Assembly (NCBI GenBank): GCA_963682175.1
Contig: OY821771.1
Location: 13,949,001-14,013,000 of the forward strand
Origin: Triglochin maritima
Lineage: Eukaryota > Streptophyta > Magnoliopsida > Alismatales > Juncaginaceae
Direction: 5' to 3'
DNA: 64,000 nucleotides
A model generated the notes under the pieces. That model ran no database searches and had not been told where the DNA came from. It worked only from the letters and a program-made list of their open reading frames with translations. Position numbers and translations under genes: made by a program. Positions within the stretch are counted from its first letter, which is position 1. Every line of letters begins with the position of its first letter. Shown in pieces: positions 1 through 9,759 of the stretch.

Positions 1-929
1 CGAAGGATCTATGGATCGGTCAACCGAACGTGGAACGGATAATCGTAATTGATTGACCGAACTTGACCAAAGTGCCTGGAACTTTGGTACGATGTACCGA
101 ACCAGAAACGGTCGACCGAACGATGTCAAGTTCCGATATTTTCGGTTAACCGAATAGCACTCGGTCTTACACGTGAATGGGTCCGATCGGTTAAGGAGAA
201 TTTTTCCCCTTAAGATTCGGTCATCCACCACGTACTCGGTTAAACGATCGTGACAAATTCGGTTAACCGAGTGGGACTCGGTAAACCGAACAGCGGTCGA
301 TTTTCTGCCTTTGATTATTAAGAGATTAATTTGATCGATGGTTGGATTAGCTCCAAATTTGGTCAAACATTTTATGGGTGCATATAATGTATTATGGAAT
401 TAGTTTGTGAGAGAAATTGTCATAAAACCATGGCTAAAGAATAGCCATGATTAAGAGTAAGATTGGAACCTATAAATAGGTCCTTATTCTCCCTAATTGT
501 GACACACAATTCAGAAATCATTTTCTCTCCTAATTCACTACTAAAACCCACGAAAATTCTCTTAGTTTTCTAAGTCTTTGGAAGGAGAAATCTCAGAGGC
601 TAAGGAAGGGGTTTGTAGCTAGATTCTAAGCTTGTTTGGAGATTGATTGGCTAGCTCCTTTCTCTCCAACCTTGTTTAGGGTTTCGGTGAACACTCGGAG
701 GCATCCGGCGCGGCGAGAAGCATCCCCAACGTCTCCGAATCTTCAAGAAGTTTTTGAGAACTTCTAGGTATGAATTTCGGAGCCCTTGTTTGTTTTAATA
801 GAGTTTTGAAACTAGATGTTAAAACAAACCGATGCATGCATGAAATAAATCAAAGAAAATTGTAATTGATCCTTATTATACATAAAAATTTCGAAAATAT
901 ATATGTATAATTAAACATGAAATCCAACA
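1..929 (+). repeat. Copia LTR, 3' part (5' end outside window)
   Basis: This stretch is, in opposite orientation, a diverged copy of the long LTR seen at 46065-48077 and 53515-55152. The shared blocks include the GGTCAACCG/GGTCGACC-like repeats near 20-300, a block around 690-790, and the terminal sequence ending CCAACA at 929. The LTR terminus falls inside a reading frame for Gypsy gag, which stops matching gag exactly at 930. It is therefore a 3' LTR or solo LTR inserted into the older Gypsy element. The left end and target duplication are outside the window, so solo and full-length cannot be told apart. Confidence 0.8.
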
Positions 930-1551
930 GGCATTGGGTCAGTACACTCTTAAATCTTTCTAGATAGGAATAGAACGGCTCGCTCTCAGACTGAACGAAT
1001 GCAACAATTTCATTCCTAATCCTCATAGTCTTATGGTTGGGAAAATATTTTTTCAGGAATACTTGAACAAACTCAGCCCAACTCCTAATAGATCTTTCGG
1101 CTAGACTATATAGCCATTTCTTAGCGTCGTCTTTTAGTGCCAGAGGCACAAATTTCAGACGCACTGCCTCTTCAGGGATATGCTGGTATTGCATAAGAGA
1201 GCAGATTTCCTCAAATTCTCTAAGGAAGAGATATGGATCTTCCCTAGAGGTGAACTTAGGCAACATACTCATGTATTGTGCCTTAAGTTCGAAGTCGCGA
1301 CCCAGTATGGTGGGCATAACGATGCACGATGGCTGAGCAGCCATCGCTGGATAGCATCGATCCCTCAGAGTTATAGGTTGTGCAACAGGCGGGTCCACTA
1401 CGTTCTCACCCATTGGATCTGGGTGAGGTGGTGCAACAAGTGGATTGGGGTTAAGTTCCAGACTGGAATCTAGATGAACTCGTGAGAGTCGATTACTCAA
1501 GTCCCGAATCCAAATCTGAGTGCACCGGGTTGAATCAATTTTTGAATTCAA
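930..1551 (-). pseudogene. Gypsy (Tat/Athila-type) gag, N-terminal part, truncated
   Basis: The minus-strand frame from 1551 encodes about 205 residues of retrotransposon gag before running into the Copia LTR. The conserved block with DPYLFLREFEEIC, LKDDAKKWLY and LKKYFPNH closely parallels the gag of the complete element at 28239-36839. In that protein the next residues after the break continue with PHHG, so the cut at 930 is an insertion and not a natural end. The protein would package element RNA in cytoplasmic particles, but this copy cannot be functional. The ATG at 1551 is the first in frame; the true start could be internal, for example the Met just before GENVVDPP. Confidence 0.85.
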
Positions 1552-2846
1552 ATCCGAAATTTAAATTCCAAATTTAATTTCAAGAATTAATTACAAATTT
1601 TTTTTTAATTTTCGTTTTTTTTATGTTTTTTTTCTCAAAAGGGAAACAAACAATAGAATGGGGCAAGATGAGAAAGGAATCCTAATCTAGAGAATTTAGG
1701 TGAGAAGAGAAAGAAGACTCAGATGAGAAATGAAACTTAACTCTAAAGATAGAAAAGAGGGTTGGTCAGAAATTTCCTAAGAAAGCACGATTCAAACAAT
1801 CCTAGACCTAGTGTCACTTAAATCTAGACGACTCCTAACTGGTTGAGTCGAATTGATTCGCTTGATTCACCTCCCTCACTAATCAAATCAAATTGGCCAG
1901 GTAGTGTATAGCTAGTGGGGGCGCTTCCGACAGAGTCGGTGCCAATTAGACAACCACTTCGCTTGGAAGACTTTCGTCAACACAAAAACACTTCCTAGAC
2001 ACCAAATTGAATTCGATCGGCTTCAGGTCATAGCAAGTCAAACCAATTCTTCTCCTTAATTGAGTCCGAGTCCTTAGGGGCCAATGTCTAATTGATTTTA
2101 AATTTTAAGGCTTGGGTGACACTTTAGGATTGTGATTTGTGGGCCACGGAAGGGTGATGAAATCCCCACCGTATCTTTTCCTACGGAGTTGCCCTTAAGA
2201 TAGTTTAACTTAGATCTAACAAAGATAGTCAAACAATGGTCTTTTTAATGGGGGCAATTGCAAGGTTGTAAGCAAATTAAATTATATGCTTAAATGCAAT
2301 CATTGTTCCAGCACTCTTCAACAGAAATTGATTTGCAAGAATTTAGCAAGAATAATGCAAACAAAACATTATATGATGCATGCACTAAGGTCTTTCTAAT
2401 TTTGCGAATTTTAGGTCAGAGTTGAAATATTGCCAATTATGGAATTTAAGCTTAACACGTGCAATTCTAATAAAAGGAAATTTTCTGAAACTAGAAATTA
2501 CGAGGAAAAAGGCAACGAAGGTTACCTACGCAATGCTCAGTCGGGTTCGCCGTCCGCTCTCGAAATTTCAGTAGCTTTACGCGTCCACCCAGAGATGAGT
2601 CGCGTCCCAAAAAAAGTTGAAGCCCAGAAGCTCCAAGTGTGCGGCGGATTCGCCGCAAGTTGTTCTTCAGGTGCGGCGATTTCGCTGCTCGTTTAGCTCA
2701 AATGGTGCTCGGATTTCGCCGTGCACTCTGTTGTCTCCTGAAACACAAATCCAAATACTTAGATCGCGCACAAGATAAACAGGATAAAATCGAAATACAA
2801 AAACAACAAAATCTGCGTCGCCTCCCTGGCAACGGCGCCAAAAACT
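1552..2846 (-). other. Gypsy element 5' leader with tRNA-Asp primer site
   Basis: This is the untranslated leader between the LTR at 2847-4047 and the gag start. The primer binding site is at 2823-2840. On the minus strand it reads TGGCGCCGTTGCCAGGGA, one mismatch from the sequence complementary to the plant tRNA-Asp 3' end that is usual in Tat/Athila elements. A hairpin GCGGCGGATTCGCCGC sits at 2641-2656, about 200 nt inside the LTR, with a degenerate second copy just after it. Blocks near 2100-2260 resemble the leader of the element at 28239 in reverse orientation. I see no coding region here. Confidence 0.75.
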
Positions 2847-4047
2847 TGATGTGAATTAAATTTATACCGCAAGTGCACGGTGTCAATGAAGACGTGGCAA
2901 ATACGGGTCGAACACAAGGAGGGAGAGATATTGTTATTTTTTTGGATTTTCGATTAGAGAGAGAGAGAACAATAATAAGGTTGGTTTTGAGATTTTTGGG
3001 TTTTAATTATCTAAAGCAAGAAACATGAACAAATAAAACTAAAACAAGAACAAAGATGGTGAATTCCGTTGGGTGGAGGTTTAGATATCGGGTTTAGATT
3101 AGAGAATTCTGAAACTTATAATAAATCATATTAGTTATAAAGCATTACATGATAAATGATTTAACATAAACTCAAGTAATCAAAACATACTAATACGAAA
3201 TTAAAATAATAACATCTTCTCTTCTCATCACCCTAAATCCGTCACCCCCACTCTTTGGAAAGAGTTAGAAACTCATAGATGGAGGGAGGGAGAAGGGGTC
3301 CTAGAGAAACTAAGAAAAGAAAATTAAAAACATAAAATAAAAGAAACAGAATTTTATTGCTAAATTATGGAACAAAAGGAAGAACTACTCACAACATCGT
3401 TCTCGGGGCTATTTATAGCCGATACAAGGGACCTAAGCATGAAATAAGAAATTACACGTGTCAACACGTAACCGGTAAAATTTTTAGAGCATTAGTCTAA
3501 TTTGGTGCGGCGGATTCGCCGCAATTTGCTCTTGAGGTGCGGCGGAATCGCCACCTTTTTGGCTCCGAATCGACCCGGATTTTTCCTGTGTGTTTATGGT
3601 ATGATTTCAATGTCATTTGCGCGTCTGGATTGATTCTTGCATATCTTTGGAGATCCGAATTAATTTCTTCATATATTTGGAGATCCACATTGATTTTTCT
3701 TTATATTTTCTCCATAATAATAAAAGCTACTCGTGATTTGCAATTAGGTCCTTGACTTTTTGCAATTAAGTCCCCGACTAGTTTTGTGCTTAAGTCATTG
3801 TTCTTTTCGTAATTAGGTCTTGAATGCTTTTATGCTTGGATACATTTCCATTTGAAACCCGATAAACTTGAACTTTGTCTTTATGATAGAAACGAGTCTT
3901 TTATACACATTTATGCTCGGGATGTGGGTAATTTGCATTCAGGTCCCTGTATTCTGTAAATAAGACTAAACACATACCTTAGTAGCATTTATTGATATAA
4001 AAGTAATCTAAATGAAAGACATATGATGCAATGTATGCAATGCATCA
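2847..4047 (-). repeat. 5' LTR of the minus-strand Gypsy element
   Basis: The LTR starts TGATGTG at 2847, directly beside the primer-site linker, and ends TGCATCA at 4047, giving 1201 bp with TGATG/CATCA ends. It carries the same GCGGCGGATTCGCCGC hairpin (3507-3522) that occurs in the leader, and a near copy at 3536-3555. The partner LTR is not in the window. The 5 bp following, GTATA at 4048-4052, would be the target duplication, but this cannot be tested here. Confidence 0.75.
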
Positions 4048-4052
4048 GTATA

Positions 4053-4553
4053 CAATAAGTGACTTGACAATTAAAAAGACCACTTTATTTGTTTTGAATT
4101 ATAAGAACGTGTAATCTCCTTTGGGCGATTCAATATGCCTTATAATTAAACAAAACTGACTATACATAACTGTCTTGTATACATAATTTACTACGCGCTG
4201 CAGCAATATTATATATATGTTATCTCTAATGTTACGTATAATTACTATAATTTATATAGCGGTTAGAGGGAGAAGAGAAAAGGAAACACTTTTATACAAC
4301 AATAACTGTCAATTCCCCGTTCTCCGATAACTGTCAATAGTCAGTTAATATATAGATAAAATAAAGATTAAACTGGTTTCTTCAGATCCGGATGTTTTGG
4401 CATCCAACTGATCACATAATACCAATTTAAAACTATAAAATAATCATACATAAATATTAATTCTAAAATTAAAATTAAAAATAAATAAATAAATAAAAAT
4501 CATGACCAATTCAATGGATTCTTTATTGAAAGACTACGATTTCACAACCACAT
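4053..4553. other. AT-rich intergenic DNA
   Basis: No coding potential, structured RNA or clear repeat boundary was seen. The last part, 4430-4553, may already be internal sequence of the Copia remnant whose primer site begins at 4554. Confidence 0.4.
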
Positions 4554-5640
4554 GCTCTGATACCACATGTAAATGTAATCATTGTTGTAACACCAATCTA
4601 ATAGTCCTTAGTACACTACGATTTCATGTTCAACGATATACTCAAAGACAAACAACAATAAACTTATTTAAATTCATAAACAAGTGAATAACATTAATAA
4701 ATTCACTTCAATACAAGTCAACAAGTCAATTACATCAATACCACTTATCATAGCGTTCATTTGACTCTTGATTTAGGCGGAAATCAATTAAAGGTCAAAG
4801 GATGTTTGAAATCAATAGTCTCCACAAATTAATCACAATTTGAAAACATTAATAAACTTAAGTGTACCGTTCTCCATGGAGCAATACAACGAGAATAGCG
4901 GTGATGATGTTCGATTCGATCTCCAAGGCTCTCGTCGGTGATTTCTCTCTTAATCTTACTTACTCTTGGCAATGGCAACCGTCAATTATTTTCAGTAGTA
5001 AGAGAGGACCAGGCCAACATGTCTTTATATACTTAACAAAGAGTGTAACTGCCATAAAATCTCACCCTTTGGGTTTAAACGCATCCTTTGGATTACAAGT
5101 TACTTTTAAGGTATTGTTAATGTAATGTGTAACTACCACAAATGCAATACCTGTATGGACCATTTCTTACAATGGAGTGTGAAATATTCACGGAATTCCA
5201 ATATTGTTATCATTTAATGTAGTAGGGGATGACGTTAGTGCTTATAGGAAGGCATATCCCAATTGTTGAGCGACTCTGCTGCCATGGATTATAAACCTTG
5301 CAATCCTCGAAAGAAGGCGTGACAATGTTATAGCACCCTGACATTTGGTAGCGAAACACACCAAGTGACCAATTGCAACTCCACTGTATGAAGTCATCGT
5401 TCACCATCTAATAATCGATTCTTGTCAACTCTAACCGGGTAAAATGACAAAACCCACCCTCTTCCATCCTACCCTCAAGATTAAGCAGCATCCGTTTCCG
5501 AAACCTAAAATGCAATCACCACCAGTTGAGAGAACAAGAATGTAATGACTTACCTCGAACTTAACATCACACCGGTAGAGATCCACTAGAGTCTACCTAG
5601 GTCACAACCGGAGGTTCACCACGAAGTAGGTGCTAGAGGA
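4554..5640 (-). repeat. Copia primer site and LTR remnant
   Basis: GCTCTGATACCA at 4554-4565 is, on the minus strand, the TGGTATCAGAGC tRNA-iMet primer site of plant Copia elements. An LTR start (TGTAAATG) follows at 4568. A minus-strand TATA-like TATATAAAG lies near 5030, where an LTR promoter would be expected. The outer (right) limit is not resolved; 5640 is an estimate. No gag remains to the left, so this is a truncated element end. Confidence 0.5.
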
Positions 5641-5815
5641 AGGGAAAAACAGTGACAAAATGGGAAGGAAAGGAAGAATAAAGTGGAAATGGTTGGGATT
5701 CCACTTCAAATAATAGGTTGGGAATTTGACAGTTAATGAGGGCACAATAGTAAAAATAAATCAGTGGTATTTTTGTAATATAGTCAACAACAAAGGCCAA
5801 AAACATAGTTGTGGG

Positions 5816-6019
5816 TAGGGCTGTGCAACTTTCGGTCTGGTCCGGGACAAATTCGGTTTCCGGTCCGATCCGGTCCGAACTCGGTCCAAAATCTATTTTT
5901 CCTTTAAAAATCAGGTCCGGGTTTGATCCGGACAGAACCTGACCGGTCCGGACCCCGAAGAGCATCCGGGTCCGGTCCGGGTTCGGTCTAGTCCGAGTCT
6001 GGATAGATGCTCAACCCTA
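5816..6019. mobile_element. Short hAT-type MITE (204 bp)
   Basis: The ends are imperfect inverted repeats (TAGGGCTGTGCA and, reversed, TAGGGTTGAGCA). The flanks are an 8-bp duplication with one mismatch, GTTGTGGG at 5808-5815 and GCTGTGGG at 6020-6027, which is the size made by hAT transposase. The interior is dense in CCGGTCCGG-like units on both strands, typical of hAT subterminal binding repeats. There is no coding capacity, so it would depend on a transposase elsewhere. Confidence 0.8.
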
Positions 6020-6027
6020 GCTGTGGG

Positions 6028-6400
6028 CGTTGAAAATTGTATGCCCGATGAATCTCGCTATCCCAGTTTTCCATTTCCCTAAAAAATACATAGAATTTGG
6101 TACACTCAAGCTAGATTCTGCCGAATCAGTGGACTGTTTGGAGGTACCAATATTGAAATGTTGGATTCTCGGATAATCTAAAATCCCAAAACTCAACATC
6201 CAAACACTGCCATTATGAATCATTCATTCACTCGTCCACCTGCAATTTCAATGTTAGACAAATCTTATAATATCAACGCAAAACACAATATCCATAGTAG
6301 CCTCCGTTATTGTCAAATAAAAAAGAGAGAAAAAACCCGTCCAATACTAACAAGACAGGACCAATTCACACATTACACTTCAAACTGTAAATGACCCAAA
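6028..6400. other. Intergenic DNA upstream of the P1 gene
   Basis: No gene is visible. A short reading frame on the minus strand (6017-6223) lacks recognisable motifs. The stretch merges into the P1 promoter. Confidence 0.4.
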
Positions 6401-6408
6401 AGCCCAAC

Positions 6409-6628
6409 AGGGCGGCCCAAACAAACCTCCCCGTAACCCTAACTATATATATAAAACCCCCCGTAACTCCACTCCTCCATTGCCGCCGAGACCTCAAATC
6501 CTAACCCTAACCCTAATCCCCAATCTCCCCACACGGTACGTCAGATCTCCGATTTCCTCCTTTCTTTCCTCCGATTTGCTCCTAACATCTTCGTTTCCGT
6601 GTTCGGTTCGCGTTTGTTCTCAGGTACG
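6409..6628 (+). promoter_or_regulatory. Promoter and 5' UTR of the ribosomal P1 gene
   Basis: A TATA box (TATATATAAAA) lies at 6446-6456. GCCC-containing site-II-like motifs occur at 6409-6425 (AGCCCAACA, GGCCCAAAC). A telo-box cluster of about two and a half AACCCTAA units is at 6496-6516, and another ACCCTAA lies just before the TATA box. Telo-boxes with site II elements are known from many plant ribosomal-protein promoters and tie expression to cell growth. A plausible 5' UTR intron runs from GTACGT near 6538 to the CAG before 6624. Motifs were read directly; the transcription start is inferred. Confidence 0.7.
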
Positions 6629-8232
6629 ATGTCGGTCGGCGAGCTCGCGTGCACCTACGCTGCCCTGATCCTCCACGACGATGGCATCGCCATCACGGTA
6701 TGTATCTTTAGTTTCTTAGGGCTTCGGTTTCGATTTTTTTGGGCAAAAACCTGTTTTGTTTATAAATCTTTTCTCTTCATTATTGTGAGTTACGGTGAAT
6801 TGTGGTTCTTTGGATTTTGGATCTGTTTGCTGATGGTTGGTTTTTTTATGAACCACTGTTATTGCCAGTCTCATTTTTAGATTAAAATAATATCCTTTTA
6901 GCTTTGGTTTCCATTTTACGATTATTACTACAAAACCTTTAAATCATAATTAGTCTGTAGGCTATGATCGGAAACTTTGTTTATGCATCCTTTTAATAGC
7001 ATGTCCCTTGGATTGCGCTACGTGTGGCGAATGAGCCTGTGGGGAAATCTTGGTTTCCGTTGTGGTATTGAAATTTTTGAATTTGGATGCGTATTGTTGT
7101 GATGTTTTGTTGGATCAAAAACTTTGCTGGTCTCTTGAGGTGATTTACTGTTCTGAATTGGGATTGAGATCTCTTGTTTTGATCAATTTAAGTTTTACTT
7201 TTGATGGGCTTTGTCGTTGTTTTTTGATGTTCGGAAAGTTTTTCTATCTGGTCGTGCTTCATCTTCACAAATAGTATGATGTTCATTATGGTATGTGTGA
7301 TACTCGAGAACTGTAATTAATAGTCTCTTGTTGAATGTTGTAGTTATGGCATTGCCATTGTTTTATGTTAAGTCTTTTTTCTTGATTCTTGTTGGATGCG
7401 TTGAAAAGTGGTTTCGTTGTACTATATCTTAGGGTCTTTTTATGGTGAATTTGGGAAAGTTAGGCATTCTAAGGGTTGGAGCTTTCAGTTGTTTGTTGCT
7501 TGTCCGGGTTCTGCACATCTGCCTTACTGTTGCTCTTAGAAACGTGCATTAAGTGAAGTTGAAAAGGGGTGGTTTTATTTTATTATGACCTTAATACCTT
7601 GTATTTTTACAATATGTAAGTGCAGTTTTACTATTTTTTTCCTATATCTAATTGTAGGCAGAGAAGATTTCCACCTTGGTGAAGGCTGCTAATGTTTCAG
7701 TGGAGTCCTACTGGCCATCTCTTTTTGCCAAACTACTTGAGAAGAAGAATGTTGAGGATCTCATCATGAATGTTGGATCTGGTTGGTTTCTCTGCTGTTT
7801 AAGTTGAATCTCAACTTTCCAATATACCATCTTGCACTTGCACTCTAAAACATGTCTAAATTACTGTGTTGTGTTAAGTAATTCAAACAGCTGTAGATGT
7901 TATTACGGAGATCAAACTTGGTTTTATCATGGAAGCCTGTATGCTTCCAGCATTTCTTGTGATGTCAGAAGTTCGACATTCTTAATTGATCCTCTGTTGG
8001 TGTGTTGTGATTCTAGGTGGTGGTGGTGCTGCAGCTGCTGTTGCTGCTCCTTCTGCTGGATCTGCTGCAGCCGCACCAGCTGCGGTTGAGGAGAAGGTTC
8101 GGATAAGTTTGTTCGGTATCTGTGGAAACTCATCCCTTACTGCTGAATTGCTGACAATTGGTTTGTTTTGTTTTTCAGGAGGAAGCCAAGGAAGAGAGTG
8201 ATGACGACATGGGATTCAGCTTGTTTGACTAG
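6629..8232 (+). CDS. RPP1: 60S acidic ribosomal protein P1
   Basis: The model joins exons 6629-6697, 7658-7781, 8017-8096 and 8179-8232, with GT-AG introns and frame kept throughout, giving 108 residues; plant P1 is about 110. The protein opens [19 protein letters not shown] and has the helical dimerisation domain (about residues 1-65, with [12 protein letters not shown]). A Gly/Ala-rich hinge follows (about 65-88), then the acidic tail ending [13 protein letters not shown], the universal P-protein tail. P1 pairs with P2, binds P0 on the large-subunit stalk and recruits translational GTPases in the cytosol. The DDD/S tail is the usual casein kinase 2 target. The start is supported by homology at the extreme N-terminus. 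All splice sites are canonical and no lesion is seen, so the gene looks functional. Confidence 0.95.
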
Positions 8233-9073
8233 ACGTGTTTTGTCTTCCAAAATATTGTCCTTCAGTTTTGTTTGCAGAAGACTACTATCACCTAGATTAA
8301 CCTTCCTCCTCTCAATGTGATATTTGTCTTGAATTTGCAATGGCTTCTAGCTTGTATTCGGATATTAAATTATTGTATTGGATGTTGTTTTGCCGGTTTT
8401 GATCGGTTGACCGTTGACACATGCTTAACGCTCCGTGTTGGTCCCGAACTCAAATTCTGCGAGGAAACGAGAGTGGTTTAAACGTGAAGAAGCTTTGAGT
8501 GATAATGAGAATGACAAAACAGAAGCCCAAAGGACTGAGATAATGCGCTTTTAAGTTAAAGCGCGTTTGTTGAAACTGTGGGTGAAGGGTACCTTAACTT
8601 GCGAAATGTCTTGTTTTTTCCCGCTCAGTCTGGTTTAACCGAATTTGAAAGTATTTTTAGGAGTGGATTCCGATCACCCTGAATTGATTTTTTCTTCGGC
8701 AGATGTCTTTGCCACTTCGGTTCTGGTGGGTCCTCCAAATTCCCTTCGACCGTCGCCAACCTCAATCTAATCTTATTAAATTCTGCACTCGTTACCCAAT
8801 AAAAAAGAACGAAAAAGACTGTCAATGTAATGTCTTTTAATGTGTATTTTTTCAGATGCGTCCCGTGGGGTATCTCAGTCACGCCTCTCTTTTTTAATTT
8901 TTTTTTAAATTTTATATTATGTGTCATTTCAAATAATTTCGAGTTCTGTTGCAAAATTTTGGTGCTGGATAGATTACAATGATTTTTTTTGTAAGTTAAC
9001 AAGTATTTTCAACAATTGAGAACGCGACAACATGGTGAAACAAGTTGTCATCGGAGTTGGTTTTTTTGGTAGT
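8233..9073. other. P1 3' region and intergenic DNA
   Basis: The first 150 bp are presumably the P1 3' UTR. The remainder is AT-rich with no recognisable gene, although a minus-strand frame of 125 codons (8625-9002) exists. That frame has low-complexity lysine-rich content and no motif, so I do not call it. Confidence 0.4.
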
Positions 9074-9081
9074 ATCTTTAT

Positions 9082-9751
9082 CAAGGTTTCAGAACTGAAC
9101 CGGTCATCAAACCGATAAAACTTTGGTTTGGTTCAATGTGGTTGAACCACGGTCGAATCGTTGATGACGTCAGCATGACATCAACATTTTTGAAACCCAA
9201 AGCTGGATCAGACCGAATAAATATTAACGGTCGGACCGGTGGTCGGACCAGTTTGAACCGATTTCTGTAAAATTATTTAATATATACACACCGAACGTTA
9301 AATATAATTCATGATATCAAACACAATTTGCTTAACTTAGTAAATTTTTTATCTTTTCTTAACGAAACAAATTTGCTTGAATAAGAATTAGAGAAAATAT
9401 TATTTGGATTAAGAATCTAAAACCAAAATCAATCTTCAATATTATCTACGACATCATACTTACAAATGGATTTGGTGAGGGAGAGAAGGGTTTGTGGGTG
9501 ATGGATTTTTGTTTGTAAAAATAGAAAAAAAATCTCACATTTTCTGATTTAAAAAATTAAGAAAATTTGAAATATTTTTATGTCCGGTCCGACCAACCGG
9601 TCCAACAAAACGGTCCGACTCGGTCGGACCGGGTTCAATCCGGTTCAGAACGGTTCAACTAGATGCTCGGTTTTTTAGTTGAACCGGCCGATGAACCATC
9701 GGTTCCCGGTTCGACCCGGTTGAACCGTCCGGTCCGGTTTTTAAAACCTTG
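9082..9751. mobile_element. Non-autonomous hAT-type element (670 bp)
   Basis: A perfect 8-bp target duplication, ATCTTTAT, flanks the element at 9074-9081 and 9752-9759. The ends are inverted (CAAGGTTTCAGAA and, reversed, CAAGGTTTTAAAA). Both subterminal regions are packed with GAACCGG/CCGGTCCG units, and the centre is AT-rich and non-coding. The perfect duplication makes the boundaries secure and suggests a fairly recent insertion. The short end motifs differ from those of the elements at 5816 and 56916, so this is a separate family. Confidence 0.85.
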
Positions 9752-9759
9752 ATCTTTAT

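Noticed and set aside
1180..1473. 97-codon plus-strand frame
   Set aside because: Antisense shadow of the Gypsy gag at 930-1551.
6496..6516. Telomere-like AACCCTAA repeats
   Set aside because: Only two to three units, placed between TATA box and start codon of a ribosomal protein gene; this is the telo-box promoter motif, not a telomere or interstitial telomeric array.
8625..9002. 125-codon minus-strand frame near the P1 gene
   Set aside because: Lys-rich, low-complexity, no motif, AT-rich codon choice; no evidence of a gene.
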